64,000 nucleotides of DNA. Origin: Petaurus breviceps papuanus. Taxonomy: Eukaryota; Chordata; Mammalia; Diprotodontia; Petauridae. The notes under the pieces were generated by a model. It saw only the letters and a list, made by a program, of their open reading frames with translations. It ran no database searches and had not been told where the DNA came from. Below, piece after piece: positions 52,828-63,894 of this stretch; position 1 is the stretch's first letter, and each line of letters begins with the position of its first letter. The position numbers were made by a program, and so were the translations under genes. The DNA is taken from NCBI GenBank assembly GCA_028583685.1, contig JAMXIF010000032.1, positions 4,087,711-4,151,710 on the forward strand, written 5' to 3'.

Positions 52828-53984
52828 CTTCTTACCTTCTTGCTTTAATTGCTACTGTTTCTTTGACATGCATTACCCAGCAGCCCTTTCATCATCTTGA
52901 TTTAGAGCTCTATTTAGAAGTAATTTGCATGATTCCTATGAGATCTAAGTCAACATAGTCTGTACTTACTCCTGGGCAAAGATGGCCATCAACGCCATGT
53001 GAATTGACAGGTACAAAGAGGCTTACATACCTAAAATGTATCTGTCCCCATTAGTCAGCTCTAGCCACCTTCCCTATTTACCTGAAATCCACACCATTGA
53101 ACTCACTCATATATTAGGGATTCTCTAGTCACCCTCATTTTGTAGGTGAAAGCCATTGCCTAGAACTGAAAGCTGTGTTTGAACTCTCTTGACACTCTTT
53201 TCCTGCTTTTCCGGCCAGCCTCCACTTCTGCTATGGCTTGCAATAATCTGCCTCTCTTGTTCCTTCTATATTTGTATCCCATGGCTATAGCTACTATCTG
53301 CTTCTTGCCACTCCTTCAAGAGGATATCAGTCTTTTTATTTTTTACTTTTTTTTTTTTGCAGAGAATTAGACCTGCTGGACAAACATGGCTGAGAACTCT
53401 TTCCTGATACATTGTTGTCAATCTTTCAGCACCTCCGCATGTGAGAGGAGGTAGACTATAGGGTAGAATGAAGCAAATATTGTCCAAAATGGTTGGTATG
53501 TTTATTATCTTGCTCAACCACACTTTGTAACAAGGGGAATATCTATTCAGACAGTGAAGGGAGTCATGGAAATGGTGTGGCTGTGAATTTTTTTTAAAGA
53601 AACTGATTTTTTTTTTTAATTTTCAGCGAGGTGTGTGCCATTGTCAAGATGAATTGAACCAATACCACCACCTTAACTACCATATACTCTTAAATCCTGA
53701 TGGAGACAGCCCAGGACACTGATATCCAAGAACCTTAGAAATAGCAATGTTTCCAGATCAGTGTCTACAGCCATCATTTGGGGAAGCAACCCCGAAATAG
53801 ATGCAGCATGGTAACTGTTCTTGCTGGAGGCATGGCCATATCTGTTTGAGGATCCAGAAAAGAAATTATTACACCAAAGTTCTTGGTAATGTCAAATGAT
53901 TCAACATCAGAAACTGATGTGATTTTATCAGTGGAACTGACATTAAAGAAAAGACATTACCATTTGCTTTCCTACTGTACCTTA
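52828..53984. other. unassigned; possible retrocopy remnant at 53600-53960
   Basis: No firm feature. On the minus strand, 53960-53625 is followed by an A-rich run at 53617-53609, as for a poly(A) tail, and reads partly open (ITSVSDVESFDITKNFG...). I cannot name a parent gene, so this stays a suspicion. A T-run lies at 53346-53359. Confidence 0.25.
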
Positions 53985-54155
53985 AGGACCATGGTACCTT
54001 CCCATCCAACTTCCAGCTGAAACCTACCATATGTATTTTCTCCCCTATTAGAATGTCAACTCCTTGAGAATAAGGACTATCTCTGTTTTTCTATTCCTAT
54101 CCCTAGGACTTTGTACATTAAGCACTTAATAAACACTTCACTCATTCATTCATTC
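53985..54155 (+). mobile_element. L2 3' end
   Basis: 'ccttcccatccaacttccag', 'attagaatgtcaactccttg', 'agcacttaataaacacttca', followed by a short (ATTC)n run. Confidence 0.82.
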
Positions 54156-54259
54156 TTTCACTATGGAGAACCTCAGCAAAATGACACACTCATTCATATT
54201 AGTTTTTATTACCGGTCCATATATTGTTCTGCATTCCTTGAGATTCTTCCAGGGAAATG

Positions 54260-54363
54260 CTGTAGGTCCTGGCCCAGCTCCAGGAGCAAGAGGAAAACTG
54301 TGAGATATTCTTATTATTTTCCTTGTTTATCAGTATTGATACCATTTTCCCATAGCTCTTGAT
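54260..54363. repeat. local dispersed duplication, copy 2
   Basis: Partner of 52725-52827: 'tcctggcccagctccagg', 'gaaaactgtgagatattctt', 'ttattttccttgtttatcag', 'accattttcccatagctctt'. Same orientation, about 1.5 kb away. Confidence 0.75.
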
Positions 54364-54649
54364 AATGTTTTATTTGAAATTTCAGTTTATAAACAACATG
54401 GTTGACTTTGAGTCATGATTTCATAGGTAAGCATGCTTTCTTCTCAGGCATTTGTACTTAAAGAATGGAAAATCACGCGTGCACGTGTTTCTTCCAATTT
54501 CAAAGCCTTCAGCTAAGGATAGTAGGAATTACAAACACATTTTCCTCATTAACTCCTGCTTCAATTTAGAAAACCTCTGGGATTTTTTCCCCATTTGGAC
54601 AAACAAAGAAGGACTAGACATTAGAGAAGTTTTAAATTAAATTTCAGAC

Positions 54650-55092
54650 AGCTTAGTATAGTGCTGCACTTATAGTCACAAACACCTGCTCAGACATTTA
54701 CTAAGTGTGAGATTATGGGAAAGTAACTTTTAACCTCTCTTAGCCTCAATTTCTTCATCTGTAAAACAAGTGTAGGGGCTAGGTGATACAGCAGATAGAC
54801 CACTGGGCTTAATATTGGGAAGACTTACTTCATGAGTTCAAATTCGACCTCAGACACTTACTAGCTGTGTGACCCTGGACAAGTCACTTAATGCTGTTTG
54901 CTTCAGCTTCCTCATCTATAAAATGAACTGGAGAAGGAAATGGCAAGGGCCTACAGTATCTTTGCCAAGAAAAATGCAAAATGGGGTAACAGAGAGTCAG
55001 ACATGTCTGAAATGATTGAATAACACAAAACAAGTGTAATAGCTTAGCACTTGCCTCGCAAGGTTATTATACTGATTAAATGAATGATGTAA
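54650..55092 (+). mobile_element. MIR-type CORE-SINE split by a MAR1-like SINE
   Basis: 'agtgctgcacttatagtcac', 'cttagcctcaatttcttcat', then after the insertion 'tagcttagcacttgcctcgc' and 'attatactgattaaatgaat'. Confidence 0.75.
54775..55026 (+). mobile_element. MAR1-like SINE with exact target-site duplication
   Basis: Head 'gggctaggtgatacagcag', core 'gctgtgtgaccctggacaag', 'ctggagaaggaaatggcaag', tail 'gagagtcagacatgtctgaa'. The exact 12-bp 'aaaacaagtgta' at 54763-54774 and 55027-55038. Confidence 0.95.
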
Positions 55093-55214
55093 GTAAAGAA
55101 ATTTGTGAGCTACAAATTTTAAAATGGTTGATATTTGGAAAGGACCATAAAGAGCTTCTTGAGAGTATGTGGTAGGTTAATTCTAATTATAGACACCTGC
55201 TTCTGGAAGAAGGC

Positions 55215-55375
55215 ATTCCGAGATAGAGGAAAGAACACTAGTCAAAGACTTGAGTTTGAATCTTGGCTTAGTTCTGATATTGCTTGTTGTGTGACCTTGC
55301 TCAAATCCCCTCCCCTCATTGAGCCTTAATGTATTCATATTTTTTAATGTGGGAATTGAAGTCTGAGGGTGATTT
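55215..55375 (+). mobile_element. MIR-type CORE-SINE
   Basis: 'agacttgagtttgaatcttg', 'gttgtgtgaccttgctcaaa', 'attgagccttaatgtattca'. Confidence 0.75.
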
Positions 55376-55434
55376 CTCCGAAGGACTATCATGGATCCCC
55401 TTTCCTTCTTCTAGCCTTGTTTGAGGATAAGCAA

Positions 55435-55550
55435 AATCTCAGTCGTCAATCAGTCAACAGCAAGGATTTATTTGCCAGGGATTGTGCTAAATTCTGGGGA
55501 TATAAAGAAAGAACAAACAAAACAAATAAATAAAAAAGGACTTATCAAGT
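55435..55550 (-). mobile_element. L2 terminus
   Basis: 'caatcagtcaacagcaagga', 'attgtgctaaattctgggga'. Confidence 0.75.
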
Positions 55551-55689
55551 TATGTTATCCCTTTTTTGTTCCTGTCTCCCAATGTTCCTACCGCCTTCAG
55601 ATGTTTTGCTTTAGTCTTTCTATTTCACACCAACACTTCCCTGAATCAAAATAAGCTAAAACAAAACAAAGCACACAGAGGGGGAAAAA

Positions 55690-55808
55690 AACCCAGGAAA
55701 CTTGGGTTCTGGTATCTATTCTGTCATTATTTGCCTTTTTCAGTCTGGATAAGTCATTTAATCTCTCTAGGCCTCAGTTTCCACATCTGTAAAGTGAGAG
55801 GGTTGGGC
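55690..55808 (+). mobile_element. MIR fragment
   Basis: 'gataagtcatttaatctctc', 'gcctcagtttccacatctgt', 'aaagtgagagggttggg'. Confidence 0.75.
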
Positions 55809-56519
55809 CCTGACATTTGACATTCACATCTGACATTTCTTGAGCTTTAATCTCCAAAATAGCTTTTTCCCACTTCTCAGAAAAGCTGAACCAGAGATTA
55901 TGTGACCAGACAGATACCCAAATATTGTCTTTCTATAAACTTCTCCAATTTCAAAAGCCCAAAACAAAATAATCATAACAAAGTTATACAGTACTTATGA
56001 CTAAATTCACAAGAAGATAGAGTCTCTTTCTCATTCCCTTCAGACAGGGGAAAAAGGCTCATGAATTAGCATTGGACAACTATAATGTTTAGAGTCCTCA
56101 TTTAGCTTTTCTGCTTCCAACCAATTCCCCATTCCCACCTCAGTGAAGATAAATACGCTTGTAGACTGGTAAGTCAGGGCCCAGTTTTCAGGAGCCCTAA
56201 TGCCAGATCTGCCCAAATCCCACAGCTTTGAAAATGGTGGCAAATATTGATTCTGTTGAGCCACTAAAGGACAGAAGGAGGGAAAAAGAACGCTCAGGAA
56301 GGACAGACAATGGTTTTCATGTAAGGTGCTCACAGTAATAGGTTAGGGAGGAACAGAGAGCATCAGGCCTAAGGAAAAGGGAATAGAAAACCAGTTGAGG
56401 CCAATTCTTTCCCACTGGAAGTTATTGAGGATAGGAATGCAGTCCACCTCTCCCAGATATCCCTCAAAGTGACAGTGCTGGGGCTTCTTAGCAGCCCAAA
56501 CTTAGGATGTGTGCAGTAA
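55809..56519. other. unassigned sequence
   Basis: No gene or repeat recognised. A 97-codon minus frame (56040-56333) has no domain. Confidence 0.35.
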
Positions 56520-57130
56520 GTGCAAGAATGACAGAATGAAGTATAAGGAAGAATCTGAATGCTGAGGAAATAAAAGAGAAAAGGAAATACAAATGATGGA
56601 GAAAGAAGGCCTGAATAAAAATCAAGCTCACAAGATCACAAAAGCAGAAAGAATAATGAATAAAACCTCAAAGAGAAACTAAAGTATAATGAACAAACAC
56701 ACAAAAAAATGTGAAGGAAATAATATGAACAAATGAGCTGATATTACCCAAGGGAATAAAAAATCCTATGTATTCCAGGAAGATCATGAGACAACAGCAA
56801 GAAACTACAGGCTCTTTCAAAAGAGAAGTAAAACTATTGAAAAAAAGAAAAAAGGAATAAATTTAGGTCAGAAATAAAAACCTTCATGCAAATTTTTAAA
56901 ACACAAACAGCAGAGTAGGAAAAATTGGCTAAATGATGGGAAAACCTCTCCAAAGATATAGAACATCTGAAAGAAAGAGTTACAGATTTGGAACACAAAA
57001 ATAATGAAGTGGAAGAAAATTTGGGAGAAGAAAAGCAAAAGCAACAATGTTAAAGGAACACACAGACTCAAGTTGATATTGCTAACCTTGAAGGCAAGAT
57101 ACATAAAAAAAATTTTTATGAATCATAGGT
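56520..57130 (+). mobile_element. L1 ORF1-like remnant
   Basis: A-rich plus strand. 56944-57100 reads ENLSKDIEHLKERVTDLEHK then NNEVEENL and, further on, DIANLEGKI, which is the L1 ORF1 coiled-coil style preceding its RNA-binding domain. Interrupted by stops. The assignment rests on style, not on an alignment. Confidence 0.45.
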
Positions 57131-57924
57131 TTTCCAGAAAAAAATGTGACCAATAAAAAACTGGAATACCATAATTCAGGAAAGAATATAGTACTTTCTT
57201 TTCAGAATTTTTCAGAATTCCTGAATATGGACCACATAGTATTGATTGAGAGAGGGATCACCATGAGAAAGAATGTCACCATCACCACCACCATGCACTC
57301 AGACATCTCGAACTCCAAGGCATGTGGTGGAGTTTCCTATACTGATGAAATTGAATCATAAACACAGATTCTGAGCAAAAAAAAAAGAAACCAAAGAGTC
57401 AGGAAAGCACCAGTCTCATTTTTCATTAATTTGGTTCATAAATATTACTAAACATCTGCCTCCACAGCAAGTATCCTCTCTTTTCCCTTTCCAACAAATT
57501 CATTCTAGAAGCATATTCATTTTCCCCCTTTACCTCCTTTACAGAATTTATTCTATATGGTTCTATGTGGTACAGATCTTTTATATTGACTGATTCTAAG
57601 AAAACAAAACTCAAATCATTTTAAGATTATATTCATCCTGCTCTATAAATTTATTTCTTATAAAGTTCATCATTTTTCATGTGAATTGACCTTCTTCCTT
57701 TTTTTTCAGATAGCTGAAGTCACATCAAGGGAAGACCATATCTTCCCAAGCATTAGAATCTCATCTTTTTATGACTCAGATGTATTACTGGACTCTCTAG
57801 CTCAGTACTAAAACACTGAAAAATTTCTTATATTTTGGGGATCCTTTACCTAAACTGGTAAAACAGGTGGTTGAAAAGATGCTAAATATATAAAACTGAA
57901 AGTATTTAGAAATGTCCTACTTCT
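57131..57924. other. unassigned sequence
   Basis: 57131-57360 may continue the L1 remnant. The rest is AT-rich and unassigned. A (CAC/CAT) cluster lies at 57270-57296. Confidence 0.35.
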
Positions 57925-58238
57925 GTGCCTTTGCATAGGCTTAAGAGGGTCTTTTAAGTCCCTCTTACTTGAAACACATTCCTTGTTCACTTTTGCCTAC
58001 AAGTCTCAACTGAGGCTCCACCTCCTAAGGGAAGACTTTCCTAATTCTATTTGTCAGTCACTTTCCTTCTACCAAATCCTGTTATGGACTTATATGTTGA
58101 ATTATTTTTATTCTCCAGTAGAATATTGGTTCCTCAAGAACAATAGCTATTTCACTTATATTTTTATGTCACCCAAACTGAGAACAGAAATATTATGTGT
58201 ACATAGTAGGCACTTTAAAATGTTTGTTGAATTTAATT
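57925..58238 (+). mobile_element. L2 3' end
   Basis: 'caactgaggctccacctcct', 'aagggaagactttcctaatt', 'gtacatagtaggcactttaa', 'aatgtttgttgaatttaatt'. Confidence 0.88.
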
Positions 58239-58718
58239 GACATTTGCTTGGAATTAAAAACTACATAGTCCATCTGGGAGAGAAGATGACGGTATTTTAT
58301 GTACCACAAAGTCAATCAACATTGTCCATGGCTGTACTCACTTTAGACAAAGGGAAAAATGTGAAGTTTATAAAGTCTGCTTTTGTGAAAAGGACCTTAT
58401 ATCATTTCCAAGACTTTTCTTTGATAGAAATACTCAACATTTTTCTGTGTAGAGAAAGAAGGTCACTCGTCTTTAATAATATTTCAGACTGACAGTCAGG
58501 AAGATAAAGGGATGTTGATGTTAAAGGACCATTTGTGAAAATGGACCACAAACCAAGTGCAGAGGTCCATTGATGATCATTCAAACCCACTATAACAATC
58601 AGCTATGACTTCAATAAAACCAATGAACTAATCTGCTTGTGCTACATTGTTCTCTGCCCTTCTAAATCATGACGTTCTCAAAGCTTGAATGGCCCCAAGA
58701 TAACTTAATATCATTAGG
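58239..58718. other. unassigned sequence
   Basis: No gene or repeat recognised. Confidence 0.35.
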
Positions 58719-58719
58719 T

Positions 58720-58896
58720 AATAAATTTAGGAACTTGTGAGTTCATCTAGTCCAACCACATCATTTTACAAATGAGGAAATTGAGGATCAGATATGTAGC
58801 TTACCAAGCTCACAGAGGTAATAAGTTGCAGGATTTGGATTTGAACTCAGGTCCTCTACCTCCCAAATCCCAAGTTTTTCTCATTGTACTACACTT
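58720..58896 (-). mobile_element. MIR-type CORE-SINE
   Basis: 'gttcatctagtccaaccaca', 'ttacaaatgaggaaattgag', 'tttgaactcaggtcctctac'. Confidence 0.85.
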
Positions 58897-60199
58897 ACTG
58901 TATAATAGCTGTGCTGTTGTGTTCAGTGTGTTTATCACAGGTATTGGTGCCTTGCCTTTGCATTATAATAATCTGGTATTAAATTTATATTGCAATTGTG
59001 GTTGTTTTTGACCAACTAACTCAGTGGTTCTCAGAAGTTGTATGCAGTTGATATGATCATATGTAGAAGGCACATCTGCAAGTGGGTTAAAACATTGACA
59101 TATAGCAATTGTTTAAGTGCCTTCCCTAAATCCTCAGGTCTGGAAATAATTTGAAGCTGTCCTTTCAAACATCTTCTCTGCAGGGAAGGTGAGAGTCGGT
59201 GTTGGGTAGGCAAGGAATCAAAATAAGCCCTGTCTCATTTGTGCCATTTCTAATGAACCTCATGAGGAGGAAAAGAGAACGGGAGAGAACAGACATGAGA
59301 AGAAATCCTATGGCTAGGTCAAATATTTGTACTCATTTGCCAGGCTGCTGCAAAGAAAACCTAGATCTCCCCTTTAATTATGCAATAAGTGCTATTTAAG
59401 GATTTCTTTGTTCCCAGAAATTAAAGTCCTTGAAGTTGTCCAGGAATGCATAAATTGGAAGCCCCAATTTCCTGGCCTCATAAACCCAGGGTATACGAGG
59501 AGTACAGTATACGTCTACCCAGAGTACTGCTTGGGTTATAGCTCAATGCTCAAGGAGCCTAAGGCTGACACTCTGACAATAAACACACACACACACACAC
59601 ACACAAATACACCATAGCACACTGGTTTTTTTTATTAGAAAAACTCCCTGTCAAAGTCCAATATTCTGGAAATTTCAGAGGTTGAGCAAGGGTGACGGTT
59701 AATTTTCCAAACTCACAATTATTAGGAACCTAGTGACCCCAAGGAAACTAAAGTATCATTTCCAATGACTCTAAACTTAATTTGACCATTGCAATGGTAA
59801 GCTGGGGCAGCCCTTGGCAAAATTGTGAAGTCAGCAAAGTTGACCCTTGGTTCCCTTCATCTACTCATCTCCAATACCCTGGTGCCCCATCCAGGGCTAG
59901 TCTCCTCAGGCAATGCCCCAAGCTTAAAAATTACCTTTTCTTATGTTGCTCCTTCCCTTATTAAAATAAAAACAAATTCCATTTCCTCTGTGGAAAGATG
60001 TCAGCTAATTCTTAGGAAGAAAGTAAATGGTGACTAAATTAATTTATACTTAGGCATGAAATGTTCATTAAAGCCTTGCTATGCCAATGCTTCATGCTAT
60101 GGAGGTGACCACAGGTTATTGCGGTCTCTAAAAATTAGAAAGGTTTGGAGCACAAGCCTCATAAAAGCCTCAGTTATATCTATTGTCTAAAACCTAGCC
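58897..60199. other. unassigned sequence, 1.3 kb
   Basis: No gene recognised. Contains a (CA)n microsatellite at 59583-59605. Several 60-70-codon frames in all phases lack domains. Confidence 0.35.
59582..59606. repeat. (CA)n microsatellite
   Basis: About twelve CA units. Confidence 0.95.
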
Positions 60200-60400
60200 T
60201 TGAGGTAACATGGTACAAAGGAAAGCATTTGGGATTTTGAAGTAGAAGACCTGGTTTTGAATTCTGGCTCTGCCATTTACTATATGTATGACCCTGGCTA
60301 AGTCTCTTAACCTTTCTTGGCCTTAGTTACCTTATCTGTAAAATAATGATGTTAGACTAGGTGACACCTAAGGTCCCTTCCAACTTATAAGCTATGATCC
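60200..60400 (+). mobile_element. MIR/THER1-like CORE-SINE
   Basis: 'acctggttttgaattctggc', 'ctggctaagtctcttaacct', 'gttagactaggtgacaccta', 'aggtcccttccaacttataa'. Nearly full-length. Confidence 0.9.
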
Positions 60401-60869
60401 CATGTTTTGATCAACCACAGTAATGAATGTTTTGCTTGAAGACACTCTTAGGAAATATTAAAAGGGTTGAGATCAGCATTGCTGAGATTGGTATTCATCA
60501 GTATTCTTCATACCAAAGTAAAAACCTCGCAGTACTGAAGAATGAAATGTGAAAGAATGACTTATGGGAAGTCTAATGTTCTAACCTTCCCAGAGGTTTT
60601 TCATTGAAAAGAAGTGTCCTTTATTTAATCAAGAGAAGGCATCTCTAATGATGGGAATTATTTTGTACAAAATGATGCTAGGGTTTTAAGGGTCAACTGA
60701 CATTTGAAGACAACTGAGACCTATAAATGAAGTCTGACTGAAGACTTAAACCTTTTCAGCACAAAGGATTCCAAAGTACTGAAAGTAGGCAGGTTACCAG
60801 GTATTAACAAAAGTCTAATTTATATGGGTGTTGCCCTTGGCTACCATATCTCTTTGCATGACAAGGAGA
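60401..60869. other. unassigned sequence
   Basis: No gene or repeat recognised. Confidence 0.35.
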
Positions 60870-61520
60870 TCAAGTGTTTATTGACTAGAATAATTTCTAT
60901 ATTCTTTTAGTCTCTTTGTTATGGCAATTGATTGACAACAGCTAAAACTTCTGTATGAAATTGTTATAATCAGTGCCAACGTCTTCTCAATCAGTTTCAC
61001 ACTTCTTAGTATCAATAACTCATTAAAACAGGGCAAAGTGAAGGTGTTGTAAGTGAATATCATATCCTTTTTGCATTTTGTATTAATTTTGATCTTTGCT
61101 CTTACTAGTCAGGAATCTGGATACACAGCTGATTCAAGAATGATGCCCACATTAGAAATGAGTCTTTTCTTGTACATTAAAATCTCTATTTCATTTTTTG
61201 GTGTCATTTTATTAGATGTTCACCTTTTTTCCAGTGCCTCCCAATTCTTTAAGAAGGCAAAATTGTGTAGCTTCTATGTAAGTACCAGCATTTGCCCTCT
61301 TCCATTCATGATTATTGAATCATATTCTCCAACACATTTTTCATTCTTTTCATCTATGTTCACTTTTGCATTGAAGTCACCACATCTAAAAGCATATGCT
61401 AATTAATGTTTGGTCTTATTAAAATCTTCAAAGAATGTCTGTATATCTTTACCCACTACAAAAGATGCTTTCATATAAGCACAATTACATACATGATGGT
61501 CTTTTTGCAAATATTTGATG
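60870..61520 (-). mobile_element. RTE (BovB-like) LINE endonuclease remnant
   Basis: On the minus strand 61465-61420 reads VVGKDIQTFFEDFNKT, followed by GDFNAKVNIDEKNEKCVGEYDS and NGRGQML, the apurinic-type endonuclease block of RTE LINEs (family form GDFNAKVG...GxxGxGxRNERGxxLvdF). D and N of the catalytic GDFNA are present. The frame then decays. Stops and shifts mean no function. The upstream part to 61960 may belong but is not recognisable. Confidence 0.75.
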
Positions 61521-62045
61521 ATCCCTTCAGACTAGATGACCAAACATCTCACAAAATGAGGTTTCTTATTGCCTGATGCATGATAAAACATGTGAGCCAC
61601 ACTTCCAATTAGTTGCATCTTCTTTTTGTCTTCTGCTGTATTCAATTCTGCTCCTCCAATAGCATGTCCATTTACTGGTCATTGGAAAAGTATCTCACAT
61701 TGAGAATACCAACAGCTATAATAATTATTCTCTAACAACTGTGTGATTCTTAGCATGCTCTGCCACTTTCCAGCTATCACTGAAGAAATAGAAAAGAGAT
61801 GAACATGAGTGCCATTTTTTATCTTCATTTGTTTCCTGGTTGGCCAAGACTGAAGAATCAATCACAGTGACTAACTTAATGATGGTGACCCTCTTTTTCT
61901 TACTGAGTCTGGTCCTTTGGAAAGAAGACACATTTTATTGCTAAGACCATAAATGAAGGTTTTTCAAGATGGTAGAACTCACTGGAATTTGTACTCCACA
62001 GGCATCTCCTTTGAAAAATTCAGTGAAACCTTTATCCCACACAAG
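61521..62045. other. unassigned; possible further LINE material
   Basis: Minus frames at 61679-61931 (60-68 codons) next to the RTE endonuclease may be its 5' side, but no motif is visible. Confidence 0.3.
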
Positions 62046-62046
62046 C

Positions 62047-62257
62047 AATCATAGGATCAGACATTCAGAGCTGGAATGGACCTTAGAGAATATTTAATTC
62101 AATTTCCTCATTTTACAGATGAAGAAATCAACACCCCAGGAGGTTAATTAACTTGCCTATACACATACAGGAAGTCAGTATCAGAGGTGGGTTTGGAACT
62201 CAGGTCCTTTGACTCAAGATAGAGATTTTTTTCAACTATAACACTCTGCCTGATTCA
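62047..62257 (-). mobile_element. MIR-type CORE-SINE
   Basis: 'cagagctggaatggacctta', 'cctcattttacagatgaaga', 'ttaacttgcctatacacata', 'ttggaactcaggtcctttga'. Confidence 0.88.
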
Positions 62258-62479
62258 AACAGGAAAGAACAAAAGAACTCCCATGCATCAATGAGGGGCT
62301 GGTTGAAGTAAAATAACAGAAGTGGACCTAGTCTGCATGATTATATAATTTCCTCTAGCAGGATTCCAGCTATAAATCTTAAGTTGTATGAGCCAGTGCT
62401 TCTCAACTATCCAACACGCCTACCTATGAGCAGGGAAATAGTACAAGGTCATCATGGACGTATTAAGATTACTTATGTT

Positions 62480-62644
62480 GGGGTGGCTAGGTGGTACAGT
62501 GAATAGAGCACTAGCCCTGGAGTCAGGAAGACCTGAGCTCACATCTGTGCTTAGATACTTAAAACAAAAACTAGCCATGTGACCTTGGGCAAGTCACTTA
62601 ACCCCAATTGCCCTACCTTCCCCCTCCAAAAAACAAACAAAAAA
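62480..62644 (+). mobile_element. WSINE1-like SINE with target-site duplication
   Basis: Head 'ggggtggctaggtggtacag', 'ccctggagtcaggaagacct', linker 'aaaacaaaaactagcc', 'tgaccttgggcaagtcactt', A-rich tail. 15-bp duplication 'aagattacttatgtt' at 62465-62479 and 'aagattatttatgtt' at 62645-62659. Confidence 0.96.
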
Positions 62645-62737
62645 AAGATTATTTATGTTTCATTAACAGCTTAGAGGTGAATTTTATGTAGCAGTGTATT
62701 ACTCATGGTGGACAGTCATAAAAGGAATTCCCCAATT

Positions 62738-62882
62738 CATAGAATCTTCATGATCATTGAGTGTAACCCCCAGATTTTCTAGATAAGGAAACTGAGGCCT
62801 AGAAGAGTGGAATGATTTGTCCCTGGCTACCCCTAGAGCTGGGATCTCTAGACTCTTTATCCCACTAAGTCACACTGCTTCT
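62738..62882 (-). mobile_element. MIR-type CORE-SINE
   Basis: 'agataaggaaactgaggcct', 'gatttgtccctggctacccc'. Confidence 0.8.
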
Positions 62883-62921
62883 TGTTTATTGAAAAACAAT
62901 GCTAACCATGCCTTAAAACGA

Positions 62922-63113
62922 GAGGCAGCATGTTACAGCAGATAAAGGACTGGACTTGGACCAAGGAGGACCTGTATTCAAATGCTTCCTTATGTGACCT
63001 TCAGCAAGTCACTCAACTTCCTTGGGCTTTAGTTTTCTTATCTGATGAAGTTAAGATGTGATGACCTCTAAGTTCTCCATCTTCTAACTTTACCTCTGTG
63101 ATTCTATGATCTT
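62922..63113 (+). mobile_element. MIR/THER1-like CORE-SINE
   Basis: 'agataaaggactggacttgg', 'tgtgaccttcagcaagtcac', 'gatgtgatgacctctaagtt', end 'ctgtgattctatgatc'. Confidence 0.85.
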
Positions 63114-63129
63114 ATAAATGAGAGAAGTC

Positions 63130-63245
63130 ACTAAGCTATTGTGGAAAGAGACTGGAATTAAAGTTAAAGGACCTGCATTGCAACCATAGCTGTGTTTCTT
63201 ATTGAAATCTGAATAACTGTGTAAGTGCCTTTGCCTTACCAGGTT
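63130..63245 (+). mobile_element. MIR fragment
   Basis: Degraded: 'gagactggaattaaagttaa', 'catagctgtgtttcttattg'. Confidence 0.45.
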
Positions 63246-63276
63246 AGTCTGAATTTCCTTCCCAGAAGCCACATTT

Positions 63277-63515
63277 AGGGCATCTAGGTGGCACAGTAGA
63301 TAGACTGCCGGGCCTGGAGGCAGGAAGACCTGAGTTCAAATCCAGCCTCAGATCTTACTAGCTATGCGACCCTAGGATCACTTAACCTTGTTTGCCTCAG
63401 TTTCCTCATTTGTAAAATGAGCTGGAAAAGAAAATGGCAAACCTCTCTAATATAATTACTAAGAAAAATCCAAACATGGTCATGAAGAATTAACTATAAC
63501 CAGAATCATTTAAAA
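63277..63515 (+). mobile_element. MAR1-like SINE
   Basis: 'agggcatctaggtggcacag', 'ggaagacctgagttcaaatc', 'gcctcagtttcctcatttgt', 'gagctggaaaagaaaatggc', diverged RTE-like tail. Confidence 0.92.
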
Positions 63516-63721
63516 ACAGAAGATACCTTTAGACAAAGTTCAACCATGCTACTTTAAATAAGAGCCAAGGGAACAGGTGGGTTCAGATGTCAAACCCAAT
63601 GCAAGTAATGATCAAGCACTTCATTGAAATTATGTTTCTTGTAGTATTTGGACCCCTGATGAAACCAAATCTACCAAGTCTTTCACTAAATCACACTATG
63701 ATTTTGTTTGTTTGTTTGTTT

Positions 63722-63885
63722 AGGTTGCTGATGGTTCAATGGATGGCATGCTGGGTCTGAAATCAGGAAAACCTGAGTTCAAATCTAGCCTCAGACACTA
63801 ACTGACTATATGTAAGTATGTAGTTTAGCCTCTGGCTCTATTTCCTCAACTATGAAATGAAAATGATATTTATTTCCTTTCCCAT
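63722..63885 (+). mobile_element. CORE-SINE with tRNA head
   Basis: 'gatggttcaatggatggcat', 'gagttcaaatctagcctcag', 'ctatttcctcaactatgaaa'. Core diverged. Confidence 0.75.
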
Positions 63886-63894
63886 TTTTAAGAG

